A stretch of 36,856 nt of DNA from a virus. The stretch covers positions 8,039-44,894 of the IMG/VR virus record IMGVR_UViG_3300001450_008977. One strand, written 5' to 3'. Below the pieces are notes generated by a model. That model worked only from the letters and a program-made list of their open reading frames with translations. It was not told the origin of the DNA and ran no database searches. Each line of letters starts with the position of its first letter. Position 1 is the stretch's first letter. The position numbers and the translations under genes were made by a program. Below are positions 7,176-14,018 of the stretch, piece by piece.

Positions 7176-7493
7176 ATGGCTATATTTAGAAAAGGCGAAC
7201 AGATACACATCACCGATAAAGATGTAACTGCCGAATTACAAGACCTTGAAGGTCGACAATCAAAGAATATCACATATCAAACTCAGCTTAATGATCTGAA
7301 GTTAGAATTGGTAGAAATTAAAAACTCAACTAGCACAGATTTACCTGATGCTTTTTTACATCAGAGAATTAGCTTTATTAAATCAGCAATTAGACTAGCA
7401 GCTTGTGCTTTTGGTTTCTTTGGTATGATTGAAATAGGGTTTATTGGATTATTTTTAGCAGAATTAGTAGGAATTGGAGAAGAACTAGTATAA
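7176..7493 (+). CDS. Hypothetical protein with C-terminal membrane segment (105 aa)
   Basis: Residues ~15-70 are charged and helical, with heptad-like spacing ('ELQDLEGRQ', 'LNDLKLELVEIKN'); residues ~72-101 are hydrophobic ('RLAACAFGFFGMIEIGFIG') and could be one or two membrane helices. It is the first gene behind the putative preQ1 riboswitch and its stop overlaps queD (TAATG), so it may belong to the deazaguanine pathway, for instance in uptake or anchoring, but I see no known transporter motif. Confidence 0.65.
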   Translation: MAIFRKGEQIHITDKDVTAELQDLEGRQSKNITYQTQLNDLKLELVEIKNSTSTDLPDAFLHQRISFIKSAIRLAACAFGFFGMIEIGFIGLFLAELVGIGEELV

Positions 7494-8005
7494 TGGTATA
7501 TCATAGTAAATTATCAAAAAAAGCAATCCAAAAACCTAAATTTTTGTCTACTAAGGTTTTTGATGGATTTTCTACAGTATTTAGACAGTGGAAAGCAGAT
7601 GGTACTCATTGTAGATTTTTACATGGGTACGGTATATCTTTTAAATTATGGTTTGAAGGAGATTTAGACGAAAGAAACTGGGTATGGGATTTTGGCGGAA
7701 TGAAAAGAGCAAAGACTAAAATAGGAGGTAAGTCTCCTAAAGATTGGTTTGATTATATGTTCGATCATACCTTTATAGTAGCTAATGATGATCCTTTTAA
7801 AGATTCTTTTTTAAAAATGGGAGAAGTAGGAGTAGCTCAAGTTAGAGTTATAGATGCTGTAGGAGCAGAAAGATTCGCAGAGTTTGTTTATAATAAGGTA
7901 AATAAATTTGTGCTTAAGGAAACAAAAGGAAGAGTTAAAATTGCAAAAGTAGAATTTAGAGAACACGGAAAAAACGCAGCCATATATGTCCCTGGGTCGA
8001 ATTGA
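7493..8005 (+). CDS. queD: QueD-like 6-carboxy-tetrahydropterin synthase
   Basis: QueD converts dihydroneopterin triphosphate (from FolE) to 6-carboxy-tetrahydropterin. Visible family features: 'C40-R-F-L-H44-G-Y-G' corresponding to the catalytic Cys and 'LHGH' motif, 'WVWDFGGMK' corresponding to 'DFG-x-LK', and 'FDH' (90-92) for 'LDH'. Two of the three usual zinc histidines are changed: the N-terminal A-H is V-F, and the last His of HGH is Tyr; H39 next to C40 and H44 remain. At 170 aa it is longer than typical QueD (~120). Coupled to its neighbours by TAATG upstream and a 20-nt overlap with queE. Confidence 0.82.
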   Translation: MVYHSKLSKKAIQKPKFLSTKVFDGFSTVFRQWKADGTHCRFLHGYGISFKLWFEGDLDERNWVWDFGGMKRAKTKIGGKSPKDWFDYMFDHTFIVANDDPFKDSFLKMGEVGVAQVRVIDAVGAERFAEFVYNKVNKFVLKETKGRVKIAKVEFREHGKNAAIYVPGSN

Positions 8006-8777
8006 AGATTATAATAAAAATCTACCGATAGTAGAGATTTATACAGCAGTACAGTCAGAAGGTTCCAGAGCAGGGTACCCTACAGTTGTAATTAGAACTA
8101 CTGGCTGTACTCATAGATGTTTTTTTGGAGAAGGAGGGTGGTGTGATAGTTGGTATACAAGTATTCATCCGGAAAAAGGCAAATGGTCTTTTAACGACAT
8201 AGTAAAAATGTATGACGATAATCCTCAAATATCAGAAATGATGTTAACTGGAGGTTCACCGACTATGCATCCTAAATTAGTTAACGAATTAACTCACTTT
8301 GCTAAAGAAAGAGACATATTTATAACTATCGAGACAGAAGGTTCTCATTACTTAGAAACTGATTACCCTATTAATCTACTAAGTATTAGCCCTAAGTTCA
8401 GTAATTCAGTTCCTCAAGATGGAGCTACTTTACCTAATGGACAGAAATTAGAGGGCAGGAGAGCAGAGATGATGATTAAAACGCATAATAGGTTTAGATT
8501 AAACTATGAGGCTATTAAGAAAAGTATTAAATATCATTCAGATTACCACCTCAAACCTGTTTGGGACGGTAAAGACAACAATTCATTAAAGGAAATTATG
8601 GAATGTATATCCCTTCTTGATGCTCCTAAAGATAAAGTCTGGTTTATGCCAGCAGGGGACTCAAGAGCGGCATTATATAAATCATACCCAATACTATTCG
8701 ACTGGGTTAGGGATAACGGGTATAGAATGACCTGGAGACCGCACATTATAGCATTTGAAGATCAAAGAGAAGTATAA
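7986..8777 (+). CDS. queE: QueE-like 7-carboxy-7-deazaguanine synthase (radical SAM)
   Basis: Radical SAM enzyme rearranging 6-carboxy-tetrahydropterin to 7-carboxy-7-deazaguanine. The N-terminus 'PIVEIYTAVQSEGSRAG' is typical of QueE. The cluster cysteines are C41, C45 and C53, in the order C-x3-C-x7-C with D54 following, rather than the plain C-x3-C-x2-C, so there is a 5-residue insertion in the cluster loop. 'LTGGSP' replaces the usual 'GGEP' SAM-binding motif, and 'ETEGS' and 'SPKFS' follow as in the family. A ferredoxin gene lies two genes downstream. The start overlaps queD by 20 nt. Confidence 0.9.
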   Translation: MSLGRIEDYNKNLPIVEIYTAVQSEGSRAGYPTVVIRTTGCTHRCFFGEGGWCDSWYTSIHPEKGKWSFNDIVKMYDDNPQISEMMLTGGSPTMHPKLVNELTHFAKERDIFITIETEGSHYLETDYPINLLSISPKFSNSVPQDGATLPNGQKLEGRRAEMMIKTHNRFRLNYEAIKKSIKYHSDYHLKPVWDGKDNNSLKEIMECISLLDAPKDKVWFMPAGDSRAALYKSYPILFDWVRDNGYRMTWRPHIIAFEDQREV

Positions 8778-8792
8778 TATAAACAATTAAGT

Positions 8793-9002
8793 ATGAAAGA
8801 ACACGTCTACCAATTTTTAAAAAAACAAGCAGAAGCTGATAAAGCAAAAGCATTAGCAAGTTTCACTATCTTAACATCTCACCCTGCTGGAATAGGAGAT
8901 CATTCCACAAAAGACTATTGGGATAACTGTGAAGAAGCATTAAAATTATTATCATCAGCACACGAAAGATTAGAAATATTAGAGAAGTATATTAAAGTCT
9001 AA
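8793..9002 (+). CDS. Hypothetical protein (69 aa)
   Basis: Small soluble, mostly helical protein with a conserved-looking centre 'HPAGIGDHSTKDYW' and helix 'EEALKLLSSAHERLEIL'. It starts 15 nt after queE and its stop overlaps the ferredoxin start (TAATG). I recognise no domain of known function. Its position between two iron-sulfur proteins does not by itself indicate a role. Confidence 0.65.
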   Translation: MKEHVYQFLKKQAEADKAKALASFTILTSHPAGIGDHSTKDYWDNCEEALKLLSSAHERLEILEKYIKV

Positions 9003-9265
9003 TGAGCCATATCATTGGCAGTAAATGCATTGACACAAAGGATGGTGCATGTATACTGGTTTGTCCAATAGAGGATTGTATTCTCGAAGCGGAAGAATCA
9101 ATGTACATTAATCCTGATACGTGCATTGACTGCGGAGCTTGCATCTATGAATGCCCGGTAGAAGCAATCTATGACTCAGAAGAAGAAGCTATTGAACAAG
9201 AGGGCACTAACAAATATGTAAAGAAAAATTACGAATTTTTCGGATTAAATTATGAAAACACTTAG
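9002..9265 (+). CDS. 7Fe ferredoxin (FdxA-like)
   Basis: 87 aa, with the cysteine layout of a 3Fe-4S/4Fe-4S ferredoxin: C9, C17 and C51 for the 3Fe-4S cluster and C21, C41, C44 and C47 for the 4Fe-4S cluster; position 12, a Cys in many two-cluster ferredoxins, is Thr. 'CPIEDC' and 'CIDCGACIYECP' are the key motifs and the tail is acidic. It is a cytoplasmic electron carrier. Being in the same operon as queE, it probably reduces that radical SAM cluster, though it could also serve host enzymes. Third-position C and G are more frequent here than in flanking genes, hinting at separate acquisition. Confidence 0.92.
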   Translation: MSHIIGSKCIDTKDGACILVCPIEDCILEAEESMYINPDTCIDCGACIYECPVEAIYDSEEEAIEQEGTNKYVKKNYEFFGLNYENT

Positions 9266-9860
9266 ATTACTAGTAATACTAGCACTAATGGGCAGCTCCA
9301 ATGAAGGATTATCCCAAGAAAAAAGAGAATGTTGTGAAGACCTTACCGTTGAGACACCTATTTTCACTGTCTTTTACTCAGAGAGTAAACAACAACCAAT
9401 TACCCTAACATATTTATCTACTGATAGACCAAAAAACGTAGATAGGGGTTCTATGAATTTCAGAACAGAAAAAGATTACTACACTTCTGATAATAACGAT
9501 TACAAAGGTTACCCTTATGACAAAGGTCATTTAGCACCTGCTGCTACATTCTCAGATTCAAACGAAAACTTAAAACAGACATTTTCATTCCTTAACTGCG
9601 CATTGCAGAAAGATAAACTTAATAGAGGGGCATGGAGATTATTAGAAGCCGAAGAACGTAAATGGGATGATGAACAAGATTTAGAAATTACCATTAACGT
9701 TATATTTTCAGATTCAGTTATGGCTAACGGAGCCACACTACCTTCAGGTTTCGAAAAGCATATCAAATTTTTAGATGATAATACTACAAAGTGTTTTTAT
9801 TTTCCTAATATAGATCCTATTAAAGAATGGGAAGAATACGAAGTAAATTGTAATGACTAA
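9252..9860 (+). CDS. Secreted DNA/RNA non-specific endonuclease
   Basis: Family NUC1/NucA. The 'DKGHLAPA' block (90-97) is the catalytic D-R-G-H motif with R to K, H93 being the general base; 'FLNCALQKDKLNRGAW' carries the metal-binding Asn (N124) and the N-x4-Q-x4-N-x3-W layout. The N-terminus (KTLRLLVILALMGSSNEGLS, then QEK) is a Sec signal peptide, so the enzyme should act in the periplasm or outside. Cys pairs (27/28 and others) suit an oxidising compartment. Possible roles: degrading incoming competing phage DNA or scavenging nucleotides. It overlaps the ferredoxin gene by 14 nt. Confidence 0.85.
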   Translation: MKTLRLLVILALMGSSNEGLSQEKRECCEDLTVETPIFTVFYSESKQQPITLTYLSTDRPKNVDRGSMNFRTEKDYYTSDNNDYKGYPYDKGHLAPAATFSDSNENLKQTFSFLNCALQKDKLNRGAWRLLEAEERKWDDEQDLEITINVIFSDSVMANGATLPSGFEKHIKFLDDNTTKCFYFPNIDPIKEWEEYEVNCND

Positions 9861-9969
9861 AGACTTATTTATTACACTAATTAAAGAAAAGTTGGAAGAA
9901 GTAGTACCTTCGGGTAATAATACTGTTGCTTATCAACTGCATCCGATGTGGACTATGACTACAACCTAA
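9853..9969 (+). CDS. Small hypothetical protein (38 aa)
   Basis: Start overlaps the nuclease stop by 8 nt, the usual spacing in this genome. N-terminal half helical ('DLFITLIKEKLEEVV'), then 'PSGNNTVAYQLHPMWTM'. No recognised family. Supported only by position and by packing between neighbours, so it may not be translated. Confidence 0.4.
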   Translation: MTKDLFITLIKEKLEEVVPSGNNTVAYQLHPMWTMTTT

Positions 9970-9973
9970 TAGT

Positions 9974-10108
9974 ATGGATACACTAGCAGAACTTTGGCAA
10001 TCAGGAGGATATAAAGAACTCACTAATTGGATTGATGGAGCGATAGGCGTAAGTTTAGTGATGGGTTTATATTACTACAAAAAATGGGTAGATCACAAAT
10101 TTAAATAA
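9974..10108 (+). CDS. Small membrane protein (44 aa)
   Basis: Starts 4 nt after the preceding small ORF and ends 3 nt before the phosphoribosyltransferase. One membrane-like helix 'IDGAIGVSLVMGLYYYKKW' (20-38) followed by a positively charged tail, so the C-terminus is probably cytoplasmic. Function unknown. Confidence 0.5.
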   Translation: MDTLAELWQSGGYKELTNWIDGAIGVSLVMGLYYYKKWVDHKFK

Positions 10109-10111
10109 GTT

Positions 10112-10534
10112 ATGAAAGAAAAGGTTTTTATGTCCTGGAAATGGGTCGACGATCAAATAGAAGAATTAGCAGAAAGATTAAAGGATAAAAAATTAAGATA
10201 TATCTCAGGTATTCCTAGAGGTGGCCTAATACCTGCTATCATGTTAAGTCATAAATTAGGTGTAGCCTACATTCCATTCGACGAAGCTAAGAAGTATGGT
10301 CGACATGATCTTAGATTCAAAAACGAAGATATATTACTAGTAGACGATATATGTGATTCAGGAGTCACTATGAAAGACTATGCTCCTAGATTTATTACAG
10401 CTACTTTATGTATGAGATACATATCAGAAACTATCCCAGAATACTACGGAGAAAAAATAGAAGATGATAGATGGTTAGTATTTCCATGGGAGAGAAATGA
10501 TAGTAATACTAAACAAGATTATTTGGATAATTAA
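10112..10534 (+). CDS. Type I phosphoribosyltransferase
   Basis: 140 aa. Contains the PRPP-binding signature 'ILLVDDICDSGVTM' and the N-terminal 'ISGIPRGGLIPA' loop of xanthine/hypoxanthine-type phosphoribosyltransferases, which join a nucleobase to PRPP. In the deazaguanine operon it could salvage purines feeding GTP, or the guanine released when DpdA swaps bases in DNA; the latter is my inference. It starts behind 'AAATAAGTTATG' and ends just before the folE promoter, whose -33 element overlaps its last codons. Confidence 0.85.
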   Translation: MKEKVFMSWKWVDDQIEELAERLKDKKLRYISGIPRGGLIPAIMLSHKLGVAYIPFDEAKKYGRHDLRFKNEDILLVDDICDSGVTMKDYAPRFITATLCMRYISETIPEYYGEKIEDDRWLVFPWERNDSNTKQDYLDN

Positions 10535-10552
10535 AATATTATTCTTATATTA
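10522..10552 (+). promoter_or_regulatory. Bacteroidota-type promoter, folE-dpdA operon
   Basis: TTTG at 10522-10525 (inside the end of the phosphoribosyltransferase gene), a 20-nt spacer ending TATTCT, and TATATTA at 10546-10552. The predicted transcript starts near 10557, four nt before the riboswitch fold, so the aptamer sits at the extreme 5' end. Confidence 0.82.
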
Positions 10553-10560
10553 TATTAATA

Positions 10561-10594
10561 ATGAGTCGTAGAACCTCATAAAAAAACAAACTAA
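10561..10594 (+). promoter_or_regulatory. preQ1 class I riboswitch, folE leader
   Basis: Every element of the preQ1-I aptamer is visible. Helix 1: ATGAG (10561-10565) with CTCAT (10575-10579), 5 bp. Loop 1: TCG. Helix 2 5' strand: TAG (10569-10571). Loop 2: AA, then the ligand-pairing C at 10574 just before helix 1 closes. Loop 3: eleven nt, A-rich (10580-10590). Helix 2 3' strand: CTA (10591-10593), pairing with TAG. This matches the Bacillus subtilis queC aptamer element by element. The ATG of folE follows at 10595, so ligand binding should block translation initiation, giving feedback control of the first step of preQ1 synthesis. Confidence 0.85.
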
Positions 10595-11308
10595 ATGGCA
10601 AAAAAATTTATAGAAGGTACTGAGTTAGTAGAGCCTGGGTATGCAAATGGTATATCTACTCAACTATATAATAAACAGAGAATAGAAGGTGAAGAAGCAA
10701 GACTAACTGAATTTGAAAAAGAAGACATTATTAATAAAGCAGCTCATAAATTTGGATTATTTTTAGATGAATTAGGCTGTGAATGGAGAAGAGATCCAAA
10801 TTCATCTGATACTCCTAGGAGAGTAGCAAAAGCTTACGTTAATGATTTATGGAAAGGAAGATATGAACCTTTAGATAAGATCACAGCTTTTCCTTCTGAT
10901 GGATATGATGGAATAGTACAAGAAAGTAACATACCAGTTCATTCAATGTGTTCCCATCATCATCAAACTATAGGAGGTAATGTAAGCATAGCATATATTG
11001 CTTCAGCTGAGGGTAAAGTAGTTGGGTTATCAAAGCTTAATAGAATCGTAGAGCAATTCGGTAGAAGAGGTGCTATACAAGAACAACTTACTGTAGCAAT
11101 ACATAATGCAGTAAACAAGATATGTGAAGGTAATTTAGGCGTCGCTGTGATGATTTCAGCTACTCATAACTGTGTTAGTTGTAGAGGAGTCAAACATCAA
11201 GGAGCTTCAATGCAAACAGCTAAATTAACAGGAGCATTCTTAGATGAAGACTCAGCTAAAGCAGAGTTTTATAAAAATATCGAATTAGCTTCAATATGTA
11301 AACATTAA
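10595..11308 (+). CDS. folE: GTP cyclohydrolase I
   Basis: Converts GTP to dihydroneopterin triphosphate, the first step to 7-deazaguanines. The zinc site is present: C119 and H122 in 'HSMCSHHHQ' and C193 in 'HNCVSCRGV'. Core motifs 'VVGLSKLNRIVEQF' and 'QEQLTVAIHNAV' follow the family. Length 237 aa is normal (~190-230). The usual 'CEHH' is 'CSHH', a Glu-to-Ser change. Controlled by its own promoter and by a preQ1-I riboswitch fused to its start codon. It heads the operon that ends with dpdA and the formyltransferase. Confidence 0.95.
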   Translation: MAKKFIEGTELVEPGYANGISTQLYNKQRIEGEEARLTEFEKEDIINKAAHKFGLFLDELGCEWRRDPNSSDTPRRVAKAYVNDLWKGRYEPLDKITAFPSDGYDGIVQESNIPVHSMCSHHHQTIGGNVSIAYIASAEGKVVGLSKLNRIVEQFGRRGAIQEQLTVAIHNAVNKICEGNLGVAVMISATHNCVSCRGVKHQGASMQTAKLTGAFLDEDSAKAEFYKNIELASICKH

Positions 11309-11310
11309 GT

Positions 11311-12111
11311 ATGAAGGTACATAGTTATGGTTGTAGTTTTGTAGCCGGCAACGGTGTAAATACCGAAGTTGAAAGAAAACTTAATGGCACACCGGAATTA
11401 AGAAAGTACAGAGAAGGTTTATCATTTACTGGTCAACTAGCTAAGTTACTTGGTTGTGAATTTAATAATTTCGGAAAGTTAGGGTCTAATCCAAATTATC
11501 TTTTAGATCTAGTTGTTAATCATATAAGTGAAGGTAAGTTTTCTAAAGGTGACTTAGTTATTTGTTGTTTTACTTCTCCTTTAAGAAATACACCGGAATT
11601 CTTTCCTGGTTATTTTGAAAGTAGATCTAAATTAGGAATGAATGCGTTATCGTTTGGATTAAACGAACTAGCTTTCCATGTAAAAAATGAATATCACCAA
11701 TTATCTGAGAGTAACGATTCAGTAAAGCAATCTGTTCTCAACTATAGGAAAAAGTTCTTCACTAATTACTTTGACTACAATATACATTTTGACTATTATA
11801 GCCAGAACTTAGTATATTTTTTACAGTATATGTTTGATCTTTATAAAATTAATCATATCTTTATAGATGCCTTCGATACTTTTATTAGTAACGATGTATA
11901 TGATAAAACAGAATTTATCGATAAAAATAAATACTGGAAATATAAAGAACAGAGTATTTGGAGTTATTTAAATCAATTTGATGATAAAAAATTATTTGAG
12001 AGAGAAGATTTACATGAAACTATACATGAAGGAAAACTTCACCCTTCTGACATAGGGCATAAACTAATAGCCGAAGAGCTATATAAACTATATAATTCAG
12101 TATATGAGTAA
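11311..12111 (+). CDS. SGNH-like hydrolase, paralogue 1
   Basis: 266 aa. Block I 'SYGCSFVAGNG' gives the nucleophile S9; the C-terminal 'LHPSDIGHKLIAEEL' matches SGNH block V with Asp and His. SGNH enzymes remove or transfer acyl groups on carbohydrates or lipids. It is homologous to the protein at 18129: both have 'FIDAF/FIDGF', 'K-x-KYWK(Y/F)' and a 'W-x-x-LN' segment before the C-terminal motif. There is no signal peptide, so it acts in the cytoplasm or on the virion. It lies between folE and a sugar-phosphate cupin, so cell-surface or nucleotide-sugar chemistry is possible. Confidence 0.7.
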   Translation: MKVHSYGCSFVAGNGVNTEVERKLNGTPELRKYREGLSFTGQLAKLLGCEFNNFGKLGSNPNYLLDLVVNHISEGKFSKGDLVICCFTSPLRNTPEFFPGYFESRSKLGMNALSFGLNELAFHVKNEYHQLSESNDSVKQSVLNYRKKFFTNYFDYNIHFDYYSQNLVYFLQYMFDLYKINHIFIDAFDTFISNDVYDKTEFIDKNKYWKYKEQSIWSYLNQFDDKKLFEREDLHETIHEGKLHPSDIGHKLIAEELYKLYNSVYE

Positions 12112-12502
12112 CGTAGACATCAGACCTTGGGGTCAATACGAAGTTCTTAAAGATAGTAAACGCTGTAAGGTAAAGGAAATAGTAGTTAAACCTGGACAGA
12201 GATTATCTTATCAATACCATATTCATAGAGCAGAAATATGGATTATTACCAGAGGAGAACTTACTATTATTTTAGATGACGAAAAAGTATTTAGAAAGTA
12301 TGGCGAATCTATAAAAATACCTAGAGGATCTATGCATAGAGCTTGGAATGAAACTAAGAAAGAAGTAAGATTTATAGAAGTACAAACAGGTACTTATTTT
12401 GGAGAAGACGATATCGTTAGAATGGAAGACGATTACGATAGAATACCCTTAGATATGCCATTACCTCCAGATGGCTGGGAAAGAACAGAAGATTATGACT
12501 AA
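12104..12502 (+). CDS. Cupin, phosphomannose isomerase type II-like
   Basis: 132-aa single cupin. 'RPWGQYEVL', 'VKPGQRLSYQYHIHRAEIW' and 'IPRGSMHRAWN' give the metal-binding H-x-H-x-E and distal His of the cupin, and 'FIEVQTGTYFGEDDIVRMEDDYDR' (quoted only in part here: VQTGTYFGEDDI) is the hallmark of the isomerase half of mannose-1-phosphate guanylyltransferase/isomerases. Likely interconverts a hexose 6-phosphate, or is a related sugar-phosphate epimerase. It fits with several glycosyltransferase and cytidylyltransferase genes in the window. Overlaps the SGNH gene by 8 nt. Confidence 0.83.
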   Translation: MSNVDIRPWGQYEVLKDSKRCKVKEIVVKPGQRLSYQYHIHRAEIWIITRGELTIILDDEKVFRKYGESIKIPRGSMHRAWNETKKEVRFIEVQTGTYFGEDDIVRMEDDYDRIPLDMPLPPDGWERTEDYD

Positions 12503-13037
12503 ACAATTAAAATTATTTGAAGAAGAAGAACTACCTACATGGGTTAACAATGTACCATTTGTTAGCGAGGTAGAAGAGTTTAACGCAACCTTTGGTAAAC
12601 CTAATAATTATGAACCAACAATCCCAGAAAAAAAAGAATGGCAATTTGTTTACGACTTCATACTCGAAGAACTTGAAGAGTATAGAGAGGCTTGCGAACG
12701 GGGCGACATTGTGGAAGTTCTGGATGCTTTGTGCGACATTACTTATGTTTCCCTTGGGAACGGTACTATGTTACATGGCCTTAAGGATAAGATATGGCCA
12801 GCATATCAAGAAGTACAAGGAAGCAATATGTCTAAAGCTTGTAAAACTGAAGAAGAGGCCCTACTTACCGTCAGCAAACGAAGTAAGGAACAAGGTGAGG
12901 CCTGTCATTTTGAAAAACTTAATGAAGGACGGTTTATTGTCTATAGAACGAGAGATAGAAAAGTAATGAAAAGCGTAAATTACTATAGACCTGATTTATC
13001 TCAGTTCTTTACTAATCAAGAAATAAATAATATATGA
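12495..13037 (+). CDS. MazG/HisE-like nucleotide pyrophosphohydrolase
   Basis: All-alpha NTP pyrophosphatase fold, seen in 'SEVEEFNATFGKP', 'ILEELEEYREACERGD', and 'VEVLDALCDITYVSLG', giving the E-x-x-E ... E-x-x-D metal-binding helices. Such phage enzymes remove unwanted or signalling nucleotides. I chose the ATG at 12495 (180 aa) over the one at 12471, which overlaps the cupin gene by 32 nt; 12495 gives an 8-nt overlap typical here. The middle third (about 12690-12960) uses many more G/C-ending codons than the ends, which may be a recombined patch. Confidence 0.82.
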   Translation: MTKQLKLFEEEELPTWVNNVPFVSEVEEFNATFGKPNNYEPTIPEKKEWQFVYDFILEELEEYREACERGDIVEVLDALCDITYVSLGNGTMLHGLKDKIWPAYQEVQGSNMSKACKTEEEALLTVSKRSKEQGEACHFEKLNEGRFIVYRTRDRKVMKSVNYYRPDLSQFFTNQEINNI

Positions 13038-13207
13038 TTAATATAAACGATCACGTAGTGGAAATAGAAGGTAAACAATATGTACCTTTCGATATAGCTG
13101 TAAAAGCAATAAATAATGTACTTGAATCAACTAAAACTATAGATGATTTACATGTTAAATTAGCAGAATCTTTAAAAAACTTAAGCGACCTAAAATTAGA
13201 TGATTAA
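13034..13207 (+). CDS. Small hypothetical protein (57 aa)
   Basis: ATGA overlap with the MazG-like gene and 8-nt overlap with dpdA, so it fits exactly in the gap. It starts with short beta-like strands ('HVVEIEGKQYVPFDIAVKA'), then a helix with regular Leu/Ile spacing. Acidic and soluble. No family recognised; tight coupling to dpdA makes translation likely. Confidence 0.6.
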   Translation: MININDHVVEIEGKQYVPFDIAVKAINNVLESTKTIDDLHVKLAESLKNLSDLKLDD

Positions 13208-14018
13208 AATAGCACACGAAGCACCTTTAGATATCTTTGATGAAGTCCAGAGGTTTACAGATTATGATTATGCATTAGTTCACCTATTAGAAGAAAATCC
13301 TAGATATAGAGATACTTTTGAAAGAGCTATAAAAAAAGGAAGAGAAGTTATATTAGATAATTCTATATTTGAGTTAGAAGAAGCATTTGAAGCGGAAAGA
13401 TTTGCTCAATGGGTTAACCGTCTAAAAGCCTCATGGTATATAATCCCAGATGCTTTAGAGAATATGGCTCTTACTATAGGTCAATGTCAAGATTTTAAAA
13501 GAGACTATCCAAGGTTACATGGAAAGAGTATCGGAGTAGTCCAAGGAAAAGACTATGAAGAGATAAAAAGATGTTATCAATTTATGGATATGGAAGAAGT
13601 TGATATGATTGCTATATCTTTTGACTATTCTTATTATAGCGTTTCTGTCCCGCATCCTAACAAATATGTAAGTTGGATGTTAGGAAGAGTTAAATTATTA
13701 GGAGATCTATTAAAAGACGGTGTGATAAACACTAATAAACCTCATCACTTACTAGGATGTGGGTTACCTCAAGAGTTTGCATTCTATAAGCATGCAGATT
13801 ACAAATGGATTTATTCCCTAGATACTTCTAATCCAATAGTACACGGAATAAAAGGTATTACGTACGGGGATGAAGGTTTATGGAGTAAAGAATCTCAAAA
13901 GTTACATGAGCTAATTAATATGGACTTAGAAGAGATTGACATAGATAAAGTTAAAAATAATATTCAAAAATTTAGATGGTATGCAAACGGAAGGCATAAG
14001 GTGGATAGCGTTCTTTAG
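13200..14018 (+). CDS. dpdA: DpdA-family DNA-guanine transglycosylase
   Basis: Phage DpdA enzymes are TGT-fold proteins that swap guanine in DNA for a 7-deazaguanine base. Visible here: 'ILDNSIFE' (51-58), 'IIPDALEN' with D84, 'GVVQGK' (112-117), 'AISFDYSYY' and 'YSLDTSNP' with D208, which corresponds to the nucleophilic Asp of TGT; 'HLLGCGLP' is the phosphate-binding region. At 272 aa it is shorter than bacterial TGT (~375 aa) and lacks the C-terminal four-ligand zinc site, as expected of phage DpdA. With queC, D, E, F and folE in the same window, a DNA rather than tRNA target is strongly favoured. It overlaps the formyltransferase by 38 nt. Confidence 0.88.
   Translation: MIKIAHEAPLDIFDEVQRFTDYDYALVHLLEENPRYRDTFERAIKKGREVILDNSIFELEEAFEAERFAQWVNRLKASWYIIPDALENMALTIGQCQDFKRDYPRLHGKSIGVVQGKDYEEIKRCYQFMDMEEVDMIAISFDYSYYSVSVPHPNKYVSWMLGRVKLLGDLLKDGVINTNKPHHLLGCGLPQEFAFYKHADYKWIYSLDTSNPIVHGIKGITYGDEGLWSKESQKLHELINMDLEEIDIDKVKNNIQKFRWYANGRHKVDSVL

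Noticed and set aside
12592-12966. 124-aa open frame inside the MazG-like gene
   Set aside because: Shadow frame over a well-matched enzyme; it lacks a family match and probably stays open because of the G/C-rich patch.
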